Below are positions 41,486 through 50,847 of a stretch of 64,000 bases of DNA, one piece after another. The notes beneath the pieces are model-generated. The model made no database searches. It had not been told where the DNA came from and was given only the letters and a program-made list of their open reading frames with translations. This DNA is from Aureitalea sp. L0-47 (lineage in GTDB: Bacteria; Bacteroidota; Bacteroidia; Flavobacteriales; Flavobacteriaceae), in contig NZ_JAFMTQ010000015.1 of NCBI RefSeq assembly GCF_026126405.1, positions 24,364 to 88,363 of the forward strand, written 5' to 3'. Both the position numbers and the translations under genes were made by a program. The stretch's first letter is position 1, and every line of letters begins with the position of its first letter.

Positions 41486-42564
41486 CCCTTATAAAATGGA
41501 AGTTTAACTACGGTGGCAGCTACCACCTTCTTTCTTATCTGGATCCCAATTTCAGTACCAGACCGGCTCAGTTCCTTAGGGACGTAACCCAGGCCAATAC
41601 CTTTGCCCAACGATGGTGACATTGTACCGCTGGTCACATTTCCAACTGCATTTCCTTCAGCATCAACAATGTCGTATCCCTGCCTAGGAATTCCACGCTC
41701 CGTAAGTTCGAATCCAACCAGTTTTCTTTTTACGCCTTCTTCTTTTTGCTTCTGAAGTGCTTCTGAATTTGTGAATTCCTTAGTGAATTTGGTGATCCAT
41801 CCGAGTCCGGCTTCCAGGGGAGAGGTAGTATCATCAATATCATTTCCGTACAGGCAATACCCCATTTCCAGTCGGAGTGTATCGCGGGCTGCAAGTCCTA
41901 CCGGTTTTATTCCGAAGTCGGCACCGGCTTCAAATACCTTGTTCCAGATCTGTTCCACTTCACTGTTCTTGCAATAGATCTCAAATCCTCCACTACCCGT
42001 GTAGCCTGTGGCGCTAATGATCACATGTTCGATCCCGGCAAAATCGGCCACCTCAAATGTGTAGAACTTGATCTCGCTTAGATCTACTGAAGTAAGACTC
42101 TGCATAGCCTCAACCGCTTTGGGACCCTGGATGGCGAGCAGTGAAAAATCTTCCGAAAGGTTCCTCATTTCAGCACCCATGTTGTTCTTACCACTAATCC
42201 AGTTCCAGTCCTTATCGATATTGGAAGCATTAACTACCAACAACCATTTCTCTTCATTCAGCCGATAGATGATAAGGTCGTCTATAATGCCTCCGGTATC
42301 GTTGGGAATGCAACTATACTGGGCTTGCCCATCTACCAGTTTAGATGCGTCGTTACTGCAAACTTTCTGAATCAAATCTAGTGCGTGAGGTCCTGTGATG
42401 AGGAATTCCCCCATATGTGAAACATCGAATACACCAACAGTTTTTCGAACCGTCTCGTGCTCTGCATTCACACCTTCATAAGAAACGGGCATATTATACC
42501 CTGCAAAAGGAACCATTTTCGCCCCGAGGGCCTCATGTACGTGGCTTAGCGCTGTATTTTTCAT
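41482..42564 (-). CDS. gcvT: Aminomethyltransferase (glycine cleavage T protein)
   Basis: This 360-residue enzyme transfers the methylene group from the H protein's aminomethyl-lipoate to tetrahydrofolate, releasing ammonia. The start is ATG 42564 ([26 protein letters not shown]); the frame is open 87 codons upstream but that part lies across the promoter. Signatures are [10 protein letters not shown] near residue 50, [11 protein letters not shown] near 190 and [14 protein letters not shown] near 230. It uses the lipoamide pool served by lpd in this window. A -7 box lies 20 bases upstream. Confidence 0.95.
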   Translation of the reverse strand: MKNTALSHVHEALGAKMVPFAGYNMPVSYEGVNAEHETVRKTVGVFDVSHMGEFLITGPHALDLIQKVCSNDASKLVDGQAQYSCIPNDTGGIIDDLIIYRLNEEKWLLVVNASNIDKDWNWISGKNNMGAEMRNLSEDFSLLAIQGPKAVEAMQSLTSVDLSEIKFYTFEVADFAGIEHVIISATGYTGSGGFEIYCKNSEVEQIWNKVFEAGADFGIKPVGLAARDTLRLEMGYCLYGNDIDDTTSPLEAGLGWITKFTKEFTNSEALQKQKEEGVKRKLVGFELTERGIPRQGYDIVDAEGNAVGNVTSGTMSPSLGKGIGLGYVPKELSRSGTEIGIQIRKKVVAATVVKLPFYKG

Positions 42565-42584
42565 CGGATGAAATAATTTTTTGG

Positions 42585-42592
42585 CAAATGTA
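42585..42592 (-). promoter_or_regulatory. Promoter -7 box of gcvT (TACATTTG)
   Basis: On the minus strand a perfect TAnnTTTG lies 20 bases before the gcvT ATG. The region about 20 bases further up has only a partial -33 match (TTCG). It is divergent from the nnr gene. Confidence 0.5.
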
Positions 42593-42672
42593 TTATAAAC
42601 TATAGTAGTGAACGAAGGAATTGCTTGATTGTTTTCAACAAGGATGGTAACTTGCGGGAAAGATTTCCTCTT

Positions 42673-44217
42673 ATGAAAATATTCTCTGCTGAACAACTTC
42701 ATGAAGCCGATAAGGTCACTACCGAAAAACACGACATTACACCGCTGGATCTTATGGAGCGTGCCGGTACGCAGATCTTTAATTGGTTGCACCAGCGAAT
42801 GCAGGGAGCGCAGGTTCCGGTCCATATCTTCTGCGGAATAGGAAATAATGGAGGAGATGGTTTAGTAGTAGGAAGATTGCTTATCGAACACGGGTATAAG
42901 GTGAATATCTATGTAGCAAATTTCACCGATAAACGTTCCAAGTGTTTTCTTATCAACTACGACCGTGTAAAAGAGGTTACTAAAAACTGGCCTGATTTGA
43001 TGACTTCAGAAGCGGATTTCCCAGAGATTCACCCCGATGATGTTATCATAGATGCTATCTTCGGAATCGGACTGAATCGAGCTCCTGAAGGCTGGGTGAA
43101 GTCGCTTATCCAGTATTTGAACCAACAAAAAGCATTTAAACTCGCCATTGATATTCCCAGCGGACTTCACGCGAATATGCCTGTAGCGGACAAAGAAGCC
43201 GTGGTCATGGCAAATCATACCCTGACATTCCAGGCGCCAAAAATGGCCTTTTTTCTTCCTGACTCTGGTGAATTTGTTCCCTATCACGAAGTGATCGATA
43301 TCGGTTTAGACCCAGAATTTCTATTCGCTACGGAACCATTGGCACAGCTGATATTTCAAAACGATGCACGTCAGCTTTATAAGCAGCGACATAAATATTC
43401 ACACAAAGGAAATTACGGACATGTACTGGTAGTGGGAGGTAGTTATGGAAAAATTGGAGCGGTCGTTCTTGCGGGAAGAGCTGCCTATCGCACTGGGGCG
43501 GGCCTGGTTACTTCTTTTATTCCGAAATGCGGCTATGAAATCGTTCAAACAGCATTACCCGAAGCGATGACGGTTACGGATGCTTTCGATCATCTTATTT
43601 CTGAAATAGACGACGTGCCGGAAGTGGAAGCCGTTGCAATTGGAATGGGAATAGGGACCGATGAGCGAACGATCGCTGCTTTGAAAAAGTACTTTTCAGA
43701 AACAAAATCACACCTGGTAATAGATGCGGATGCTATCAACTGTATAGCGTTGGATGAATCCTTGAAGGAACTAATTCCGAAGCATTCCGTACTCACGCCT
43801 CACCCCGGTGAACTGAAACGATTAGTAGGAGAGTGGACGGATGATTACGATAAACTGGAGCGAACCAGGAAATTTGCATCGGATCATGAATGTATCGTAT
43901 TGATCAAAGGCGCGAATTCTATAACAGTATTTGAAAACAAACTCTATATCAATACCACTGGTAATCCGGGAATGGCAACAGGCGGATCAGGTGATGTGCT
44001 CACGGGTATGATCGCAGCATTACTCGCCCAGGGATACGACCCCTTATTAGCCACGGTATTTGCAACCTATCTTCATGGAATGGCCGGGAATATAGTTTCA
44101 CAGGCGAATAGTTTTGAAGCTGTGATGGCGGGCGATCTCGCAGATAACATCGGCAAAGCCTTCCTTTCTTTATTTCAGCAGGAGAGTCCACCACAAGTTG
44201 AAGAAGAGGAGGCATAA
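42673..44217 (+). CDS. nnr: Bifunctional NAD(P)H-hydrate epimerase / ADP-dependent dehydratase
   Basis: This 514-residue repair enzyme recovers damaged NADH and NADPH hydrates. The N-terminal epimerase (YjeF_N, about residues 1-215) has the motif [14 protein letters not shown], and the C-terminal dehydratase (about 225-500) has [37 protein letters not shown]. The start is ATG 42673 ([14 protein letters not shown]). A TAACTTGC sequence 20 bases upstream with TTG 20 bases before it is a possible promoter. Confidence 0.95.
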   Translation: MKIFSAEQLHEADKVTTEKHDITPLDLMERAGTQIFNWLHQRMQGAQVPVHIFCGIGNNGGDGLVVGRLLIEHGYKVNIYVANFTDKRSKCFLINYDRVKEVTKNWPDLMTSEADFPEIHPDDVIIDAIFGIGLNRAPEGWVKSLIQYLNQQKAFKLAIDIPSGLHANMPVADKEAVVMANHTLTFQAPKMAFFLPDSGEFVPYHEVIDIGLDPEFLFATEPLAQLIFQNDARQLYKQRHKYSHKGNYGHVLVVGGSYGKIGAVVLAGRAAYRTGAGLVTSFIPKCGYEIVQTALPEAMTVTDAFDHLISEIDDVPEVEAVAIGMGIGTDERTIAALKKYFSETKSHLVIDADAINCIALDESLKELIPKHSVLTPHPGELKRLVGEWTDDYDKLERTRKFASDHECIVLIKGANSITVFENKLYINTTGNPGMATGGSGDVLTGMIAALLAQGYDPLLATVFATYLHGMAGNIVSQANSFEAVMAGDLADNIGKAFLSLFQQESPPQVEEEEA

Positions 44218-44220
44218 AAA

Positions 44221-44240
44221 AAGAGGGGCGAACCCCTCTT
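44221..44240 (-). terminator. Terminator of the TlpA-like gene
   Basis: AAGAGGGG and CCCCTCTT pair around a CGAA loop. The T run lies on the minus strand side (rc of the A run at 44216-44222), so it serves the minus-strand gene, and may also act weakly for nnr. Confidence 0.7.
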
Positions 44241-44263
44241 GAAATCTTTAATTAATCATTGAT

Positions 44264-45292
44264 TTAAATAAGTGATTCGAGCATCTCCTTTAGTCTAGGA
44301 TTCGAGGGTCTTGGTGCGTTGGGATCTACAACTTTACCATCCGGATCGATAAGGATGAACCTGGGAATTCCATTGATTTTATACGCTTTTATAAAATCCG
44401 ATTCCCATCCCTCAGGCGCATAGATCTGGATTCCTGTTAACTCTTTCTCCTCTACGAACTTCTTCCAGGCCTTATGTGCGTTTTCCCATGATCCTTTATG
44501 CCGCTTATCATCGTCTATGGACATACTCACAAATGCAATGTTCTTGTCGTGATATTCAGCTTCCAATTCCTTTAGGTGAGGAATCTCCACTTTACAAGGT
44601 CCGCACCAGGTAGCCCAGACATCAACGTAGACATATTTTCCTTTCAGGTCGCCAAGTGAAGTAGCACCACCATTGAAATTTTCATAGCCCTCAAAGGAAG
44701 GTGAAGGGGAGCCTTTTGGGAATTCTTCCCTTAGCTTTGCGATACCGCCGTAGTATCTTTGATAGGACTGAATAGTAGCGTCCAATCGGTCATGACTACT
44801 ATTTGTGATCATAGTATCTATCCCTTCCGCTTTGTTTATGAATTCGGTTATCTTGTCTTTGGCATCGCGTAGTGCTACTCCCAGTTCGGCAGAAGTAAGA
44901 ATATCATAATCTCCATCTAAGGTTTGCTCCATGAAAAGGCTCTCCTTAGCGAGAAAGTTGTTATTCTCGGCTCCTGAACCGGTATAAACAATGGTTTCAT
45001 CGAACATTTCAGTGTCCAGCGTCATATTGAGATCGTAACCATTCTCAAGAAATAATGTAGTACCCTCATTCCCATCGTAGAAAGAATATTTACCTTTTTC
45101 AACTTTTAACGTATCACTGAAGGTTCCGTCTTCGTTCACTTTAATTGTCTTGGAATACGTCTTATTATAAACTCGGATTTCATCACTATTCGGATTGGTA
45201 ATTTTACCCGTCAATACAACATGGTCTTTGGGTGTTTCTTCCTGGCAGGATACGAGTAACACAGCACATAGAAGCATAATCAATTGTTTCAT
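44264..45292 (-). CDS. TlpA/ResA-like thioredoxin lipoprotein with DUF4369-like domain
   Basis: The 342-residue protein has a lipoprotein signal (VLLVSCQ), an N-terminal beta-rich DUF4369-like domain (about residues 25-120), a helical linker, and a C-terminal thioredoxin domain with the C230-x-x-C233 motif in ATWCGPCK. The final part GIPRFILIDPDGKVV is the cis-proline loop. Such envelope thiol reductases act in cytochrome maturation or oxidative repair; the envelope MsrB at 2812-3288, which lacks a resolving cysteine, could be one partner (inference). Confidence 0.88.
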   Translation of the reverse strand: MKQLIMLLCAVLLVSCQEETPKDHVVLTGKITNPNSDEIRVYNKTYSKTIKVNEDGTFSDTLKVEKGKYSFYDGNEGTTLFLENGYDLNMTLDTEMFDETIVYTGSGAENNNFLAKESLFMEQTLDGDYDILTSAELGVALRDAKDKITEFINKAEGIDTMITNSSHDRLDATIQSYQRYYGGIAKLREEFPKGSPSPSFEGYENFNGGATSLGDLKGKYVYVDVWATWCGPCKVEIPHLKELEAEYHDKNIAFVSMSIDDDKRHKGSWENAHKAWKKFVEEKELTGIQIYAPEGWESDFIKAYKINGIPRFILIDPDGKVVDPNAPRPSNPRLKEMLESLI

Positions 45293-45396
45293 ATCTCATT
45301 TTTTAAGTTGAGCTAAAATACGTGTTTAATTTGAGTTATGAGAAATCTATAAAATCCTCTTCGGAATTTGTATTTTAGCGGTAAACAACCCAATCG

Positions 45397-46908
45397 ATGC
45401 AAAAGACACATTACGTAAGTAGTGACATTCTTGACCTACCTATTCTAAAGGAAATTGTTCAGGAAGGACAAAAACTGGAACTTTCAGAAGAAGCTGTCCT
45501 AAATATTAATAAATCATACGATTATCTCCACTCCCGAATAGCGAAAGACGACAGCCCTTTGTATGGAATAAATACAGGTTTCGGAGCACTTTGCAACGTA
45601 AAGATCTCTTCCGAAAACTTGTCAAAGCTCCAGGAAAACCTGGTCACATCTCACGCCTGCGGTACAGGTGAACATGTTCCAAAGCATGTAATACGTTTGA
45701 TGTTGCTGCTCAAGATACAATCGCTCAGCTATGGCCACAGCGGGGTGCAGTTGCAAACGGTCCAACGACTCATCGAATTCTTTAATCATGATTATTTACC
45801 GGTTGTATACACCCAGGGAAGTTTAGGAGCATCGGGTGATCTGGCACCATTAGCACACCTGGCACTTCCATTACTTGGAAAGGGTGCGATGCATGTGGAC
45901 GGTAAGATCCTTGAGGCAAAAGAAATCCTCCAGAAACACAAGTGGGAGCCAATAACACTGCAGGCCAAAGAAGGGCTCGCTCTTCTGAACGGTACCCAGT
46001 TTATGAGTGCCTACGGGACCTATATTTTACTCAGGGCTCACAAATTGTCCTACCTGGCCGATGTGATCGCTGCTCTCTCAATGGACGCCTTCGATTGTAA
46101 TTTAAGTCCCTTTGATCCATTGGTTCACCTGGCCCGTCCGCACAGGGGACAAGTGAAGACAGCCGAAAGGATCGTCTCGCTATTGGAAGATAGCGAACTA
46201 GCAAAAAGTGAGAAGGAAAACGTACAGGACCCGTATTCATTTCGTTGCATTCCGCAGGTTCACGGTGCGACTAAGGACACAATAGTCTTTGCTCATAGAA
46301 CCTTTAAGACAGAAATCAATTCGGTAACAGACAACCCGAATATTTTTGTCCAGGACGATAAGATCATTTCCGGAGGTAATTTCCACGGACAACCCTTAGC
46401 CCTTGCCCTGGATTTCATGTCCATCGCTCTTGCTGAGCTCGCCAACATTTCTGAAAGGAGAACCTTCCAGTTAGTTTCAGGCCTGCGAGGTTTGCCGGAT
46501 TTCCTGGTGAACAACCCTGGTTTGAACAGCGGATTTATGATTCCGCAATACACGGCTGCCAGTATTGTGAGTCAGAATAAGCAACTGGCAACCCCGGCTT
46601 CGGTGGATTCGATAGTTTCTTCCAACGGACAGGAAGATCATGTAAGTATGGGAGCTAATGCCGCCACAAAGTGTTATCGCATACTCGAAAACCTGGAGAC
46701 GGTTCTTGCCATTGAATTATTCAATGCTTCTCAGGCACTGGAGTTCAGAAGGCCTAAGAAGACCTCACCCTTTCTGGAGAGTTTTGTGAGTACGTTCAGG
46801 GAATCCGTCTCATTTGTAGATGAAGATCGTCTGCTGGCTGATGATATCCACACGGCCATTGGATTTATTCAGAATATAAGTGTAGATCCGGACGTTTTGT
46901 TCAATTAG
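45397..46908 (+). CDS. hutH: Histidine ammonia-lyase
   Basis: This 503-residue enzyme deaminates histidine to urocanate. The prosthetic MIO group forms from A145-S146-G147 in GSLGASGDLAPLAH. Other signatures are YGINTGFGALCNVKI near residue 50, QDPYSFRCIPQVHGA near 280 and DNPNIF near 310. Other hut genes are not in the window. The 3' end overlaps the stop of a convergent gene by eight bases. Confidence 0.96.
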   Translation: MQKTHYVSSDILDLPILKEIVQEGQKLELSEEAVLNINKSYDYLHSRIAKDDSPLYGINTGFGALCNVKISSENLSKLQENLVTSHACGTGEHVPKHVIRLMLLLKIQSLSYGHSGVQLQTVQRLIEFFNHDYLPVVYTQGSLGASGDLAPLAHLALPLLGKGAMHVDGKILEAKEILQKHKWEPITLQAKEGLALLNGTQFMSAYGTYILLRAHKLSYLADVIAALSMDAFDCNLSPFDPLVHLARPHRGQVKTAERIVSLLEDSELAKSEKENVQDPYSFRCIPQVHGATKDTIVFAHRTFKTEINSVTDNPNIFVQDDKIISGGNFHGQPLALALDFMSIALAELANISERRTFQLVSGLRGLPDFLVNNPGLNSGFMIPQYTAASIVSQNKQLATPASVDSIVSSNGQEDHVSMGANAATKCYRILENLETVLAIELFNASQALEFRRPKKTSPFLESFVSTFRESVSFVDEDRLLADDIHTAIGFIQNISVDPDVLFN

Positions 46909-47284
46909 AACTTAGAAGAGAATATACCCACTCTACAGCTGCGTCCACCTCTTTAAAGACTTTCATCGGCTTGTTGAGAAACATGCTTTCTACCTGGGAA
47001 GTAGTAAGATGGATCTCTTTATCGCTAACGATTGCGAATCCTACCAGATTTTTGATTTTTGAAGTTTCGTGGTACACATTGGGATCAACGGAATAGGAAT
47101 TCTTTCTATGTGTTATATATCCGAAAGGTTTATCTCCAAAATGTTCTGCCGCCATATCTGTTAATCGAGTATTGATGGCAGAATCTACAGTGATACCTTC
47201 GTTCATAACCATAAGCATGTAATTCTGGTGAAGTTCTGCGACGCCAAAATCGAAGGTAATCCTATGCTTTTCAGAAGGTAACAT
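46901..47284 (-). CDS. Small protein, possible SpoIIAA/STAS-like
   Basis: The 127-residue soluble protein has alternating strands and helices (ITFDFGVAEL, NYMLMVMNEGITV, KPFGYITHRK, LVGFAIVSD, AAVEWVYSLL). This resembles the SpoIIAA-like/STAS fold with its C-terminal helix pattern, but identity is too low for me to be sure. It ends within hutH on the opposite strand. It may be co-transcribed with the preceding zinc-finger gene. Confidence 0.6.
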   Translation of the reverse strand: MLPSEKHRITFDFGVAELHQNYMLMVMNEGITVDSAINTRLTDMAAEHFGDKPFGYITHRKNSYSVDPNVYHETSKIKNLVGFAIVSDKEIHLTTSQVESMFLNKPMKVFKEVDAAVEWVYSLLSSN

Positions 47285-47305
47285 TTTGTAAATGAATGAA
47301 ATTAA

Positions 47306-47629
47306 TCATTTTGCGCAATTTACGCAAGTCACAGTATGAGGAAGTAACATAATTCTGCCCAAAGGGATTTGGTTTTTACAACGAATACAAATGCCAAAAT
47401 CTGGGTCATCTACCTTAGTTAGAGCAACTTCAAGGTTAGTCAATTTGGTTTCCGCTTTCCGAAGGGCCGCTTCATTAACCGATTTGTTATTGATGGCATC
47501 CATACGGGAAACACGGCCAATTGCATTCTCCGGGGCGATTGGTTTTGTAAGGTCCCTGTATTTATTAACCAGAGCTACCGTATCAATAATCTCTTCCCGG
47601 ATACGCTTTTTGATCTCTTCCTTGTTCAT
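47306..47629 (-). CDS. TraR/DksA-family zinc-finger protein
   Basis: The 107-residue protein has a coiled-coil N-terminal half and a C-terminal C4 zinc finger (CIRCKNQIP...TCVNC) of the DksA/TraR type. DksA-like proteins bind RNA polymerase and tune transcription with ppGpp; the short form here lacks the acidic DxxDA tip as far as I can see. Its ATGA overlaps the preceding membrane protein gene. Confidence 0.82.
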   Translation of the reverse strand: MNKEEIKKRIREEIIDTVALVNKYRDLTKPIAPENAIGRVSRMDAINNKSVNEAALRKAETKLTNLEVALTKVDDPDFGICIRCKNQIPLGRIMLLPHTVTCVNCAK

Positions 47630-48015
47630 CGATGATCCTCCTTTGATATTTCATTGCTGCTTCCTGGCATTGGAAGGATTTCCACAAAATAATACGCGAT
47701 ACTGCCAATTCCGCTTGTAAAGAGTATTATCAAAGTCCATATGAGCTTTTTATTGCTGTCGAAATCTTTTCGCTTGTTCGCGTGTACAGCGTAATAAATG
47801 GTAATACCCAATCCGGAAATTGCCATTAATATTCCAAACAAGAAAAGGACCTGGAAGTTCCCTGCCAGTAATCCAGGATCTACAATAGGATCCTGAGTTT
47901 GAATAACAGAATTAAATCCATTGAAAAACGCGAAGAAATTAAAAATATAAAGTCCAAATAACACAAGCGGGAGAAATGTAAATATTCCCAGAATGAATTT
48001 TTTGGACTTACTCAT
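47626..48015 (-). CDS. Small membrane protein with PLDc_N-like segment
   Basis: The 129-residue protein has three transmembrane helices (about residues 8-30, 52-72, 87-112). The last (NKKLIWTLIILFTSGIGSIAYYFV) matches the PLDc_N pattern found in phospholipase D-nuclease-like small proteins. It lies 15 bases after clpC and overlaps the DksA-like gene. Function unknown. Confidence 0.7.
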   Translation of the reverse strand: MSKSKKFILGIFTFLPLVLFGLYIFNFFAFFNGFNSVIQTQDPIVDPGLLAGNFQVLFLFGILMAISGLGITIYYAVHANKRKDFDSNKKLIWTLIILFTSGIGSIAYYFVEILPMPGSSNEISKEDHR

Positions 48016-48030
48016 AAGATCAATTCAACA

Positions 48031-50586
48031 TTAAGACTCCGTGGTCTTCTTTTGTTTCTTGATCTTGATCTTAAGCTCGTTCTTTTTCTCGTCCAGGTCC
48101 ATGGAAATCGAATCACCTTCTCGCAAATTGGAGTTAATGATCTCTTCTGCCAGGGCATCTTCGATGTATTTCTGAATGGCGCGCTTCAGCGGACGAGCAC
48201 CATAATCCTTGTCAAAGCCTTTATCGGCTATGTAGTCCTTAGCTTTATCTGAAAGGTTGAGTTTGTACCCAATATCTGAAATTCGCTCGTAAAGCTTCTC
48301 TAATTCGATATCTATAATCGCATGGATATGCTCTCGTTCCAATGGGTTGAATACCATCACATCGTCAACACGGTTCAGGAATTCAGGTGCAAAGGTTTTC
48401 TTCAGTGCGTTCTCGATCACACTCTTGGCGTGTGCATCTGCCTGGCTTTCCTTAGCCGCGGTACCAAATCCTACTCCTTGTCCAAAGTCCTTCAATTTAC
48501 GTGCACCGATGTTTGAAGTCATGATAATGATCGTATTCCTGAAATCGATCTTTCTACCCAAACTATCCGTTAGATAACCGTCATCTAATACCTGAAGTAA
48601 CATATTGAAAACATCAGGGTGTGCTTTTTCGATCTCATCGAGTAAAACAACAGCGTAAGGCTTTCTTCGGATCTTCTCAGTGAGCTGACCACCTTCTTCG
48701 TAACCTACGTATCCGGGAGGTGCACCGATCAATCGGGAAACCGCGAATTTCTCCATGTACTCACTCATATCCACTCGAACCAGTGCATTCTCACTGTCGA
48801 ATAGCTCTCGGGCAAGAACTTTGGCCAATTGGGTTTTACCTACCCCGGTCTGACCCAGGAAGATAAAGGAACCGATAGGCTTGTTAGGATCTTTTAGTCC
48901 TGCGCGATTACGTTGAATTGCCTTCACTACTTTGGAAACCGCTTCATCCTGGCCGATTACCTTTCCTTTAATTCTATCGGGAAGTTCGGCTAATTTATTG
49001 CTTTCCGTTTGTGCGATCCTGTTCACAGGAACACCGGTCATCATAGAAACCACCTCAGCCACATTTTCTTCATCAACAGTCTCCCTGTGAAGTTTCGATT
49101 CCTTCTCCCAGGCTTCCTGTTCGGTGGCGAGTTCCTTTTCGAGATTCTTTTCGTCGTCCCTTAGTTTAGCTGCTTCTTCATACTTCTGCTTCTTCACTAC
49201 AGAATTTTTCAATTCTCGCACTTCTTCCAGCTTCTGTTCGATCTCAAGGATCTTTTCAGGCACATTGATATTTGTAATATGAACACGGGAACCTGCTTCA
49301 TCCAGGGCGTCGATAGCCTTGTCCGGAAGGAATCGTTCGGTCATATATCTATTTGTGAGTTTCACGCAAGCTTCCAGCGCATCATCCGTATACTGAACGT
49401 TGTGGTGGCTTTCGTATTTATCTTTTATATTCTGTAGTATCTCGATGGTTTCCTCAACCGTGGTAGGCTCTACCAAAACCTTTTGGAATCTTCGCTCCAG
49501 GGCACCGTCTTTTTCGATATACTGTCGGTATTCATCCAGGGTAGTAGCCCCTACACATTGGATCTCACCTCTAGCTAGCGCAGGTTTGAACATATTGGAT
49601 GCGTCCAGTGATCCTGTAGCACCTCCGGCACCGACTATAGTATGAATTTCATCTATGAACAGAATGATGTCATCGTTCTTCTCGAGTTCATTCATTACCG
49701 CTTTCATCCGTTCTTCGAATTGCCCACGATACTTCGTACCGGCTACAAGACTTGCCAAATCGAGAGTAACCACTCGCTTATCATAAAGGATCCTCGAAAC
49801 TTTTCGTTGGATTATTCGAAGAGCTAAACCTTCTGCAATAGCCGATTTACCCACACCGGGTTCACCGATAAGCAACGGATTGTTTTTCTTTCTTCTACTC
49901 AAGATTTGGGATACCCGCTGAATTTCGCTTTCACGACCTACAACTGGATCCAGTTTTCCATCTTCAGCAAGACGGGTTAGATCTCTACCGAAGTTATCGA
50001 GAACCGGGGTTTTCGATTTTTTATTTCCTTTTCCGGCCGTCCCTGAGAAAAGATTCTCTTTGGAAGTATCTTCTTCACCCGAGGTGTCATCGTCATTTGG
50101 GAAAGACTCGGAAGTAGGGCTGTCTATATAATCTTCATCGTTTGTGATCATAAGCTTGAATTGGTCTTTAACACCATCGTAGTCAACCTTGAGTTTGTTC
50201 AGCAACTTCGTTGTGGGATCGTTCTCATTCCGAAGTATACACAATAACAAATGAGCGGTATTGATAGACGAACTCTGAAACAATTTAGCTTCCAGGAAGG
50301 TCGTTTTCAGAGCGCGTTCTGCCTGTCTTGTGAGGTGTAAGTTCTTTTTATCGTTCGTACTGGTTCCGGGGCTTGGGTTGGCAGGACTTAAAATCTCTAC
50401 CTTACGTCGTAAGTGGTTTAGATCAACATCCAGGGCATTAAGGATCGTCACTGCTTTACCATTTCCATCCCGTAATAAACCGAGCATCAGGTGCTCTGTA
50501 CCAATAAAGTCGTGGCCCAATCTCAGGGCCTCTTCCTTGCTGTACGCAATCACATCTTTTACTCTTGGGGAAAAATTATCATCCAT
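48031..50586 (-). CDS. clpC: Clp protease ATP-binding subunit ClpC
   Basis: This 851-residue AAA+ unfoldase has an N-terminal Clp_N repeat domain (about residues 1-150), then two ATPase modules with Walker [10 protein letters not shown] near residue 242 and GQTGVGKTQ near 580. A coiled-coil middle domain (about 425-490) links them, and the UvrB/C-like motif marks ClpC rather than ClpB. It delivers substrates to ClpP. The gene starts a four-gene minus-strand operon. A 10-bp inverted repeat (50720-50760) lies between it and gyrA. Confidence 0.96.
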   Translation of the reverse strand: MDDNFSPRVKDVIAYSKEEALRLGHDFIGTEHLMLGLLRDGNGKAVTILNALDVDLNHLRRKVEILSPANPSPGTSTNDKKNLHLTRQAERALKTTFLEAKLFQSSSINTAHLLLCILRNENDPTTKLLNKLKVDYDGVKDQFKLMITNDEDYIDSPTSESFPNDDDTSGEEDTSKENLFSGTAGKGNKKSKTPVLDNFGRDLTRLAEDGKLDPVVGRESEIQRVSQILSRRKKNNPLLIGEPGVGKSAIAEGLALRIIQRKVSRILYDKRVVTLDLASLVAGTKYRGQFEERMKAVMNELEKNDDIILFIDEIHTIVGAGGATGSLDASNMFKPALARGEIQCVGATTLDEYRQYIEKDGALERRFQKVLVEPTTVEETIEILQNIKDKYESHHNVQYTDDALEACVKLTNRYMTERFLPDKAIDALDEAGSRVHITNINVPEKILEIEQKLEEVRELKNSVVKKQKYEEAAKLRDDEKNLEKELATEQEAWEKESKLHRETVDEENVAEVVSMMTGVPVNRIAQTESNKLAELPDRIKGKVIGQDEAVSKVVKAIQRNRAGLKDPNKPIGSFIFLGQTGVGKTQLAKVLARELFDSENALVRVDMSEYMEKFAVSRLIGAPPGYVGYEEGGQLTEKIRRKPYAVVLLDEIEKAHPDVFNMLLQVLDDGYLTDSLGRKIDFRNTIIIMTSNIGARKLKDFGQGVGFGTAAKESQADAHAKSVIENALKKTFAPEFLNRVDDVMVFNPLEREHIHAIIDIELEKLYERISDIGYKLNLSDKAKDYIADKGFDKDYGARPLKRAIQKYIEDALAEEIINSNLREGDSISMDLDEKKNELKIKIKKQKKTTES

Positions 50587-50719
50587 AAATTTAAATCCTT
50601 ATTCCTTCTAAAAACTCTAAAATTACCTAAAAAAAGGCAAAAACCATACCCACTTTACAGCAACCTGAGTAAAAGGACAAAAAAACAATGTAAATTCAAA
50701 GTATAAAGGTCGATACTTA

Positions 50720-50760
50720 TTAACGATTTACTACTAATTATTTGTTAATAAAATCGTTAA
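50720..50760. promoter_or_regulatory. Inverted repeat between clpC and gyrA
   Basis: TTAACGATTT (50720-50729) and AAATCGTTAA (50751-50760) are perfect 10-bp complements with a 21-base AT-rich spacer. It lies 133 bases before clpC and 88 bases before gyrA, so it could be an operator for either or both. Confidence 0.45.
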
Positions 50761-50847
50761 TTATTGCGGCTGAAACCCCCTTTAAAACCTGCAAAAAGGT
50801 GTATCTTGCCTTTTTAGAATTAACACAAATTTTAAAGGATATTTTTT

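Noticed and set aside
42565..42825. 87-codon N-terminal extension of gcvT
   Set aside because: It would cross the gcvT promoter box and the divergent nnr start; GcvT homologues begin at the ATG at 42564.
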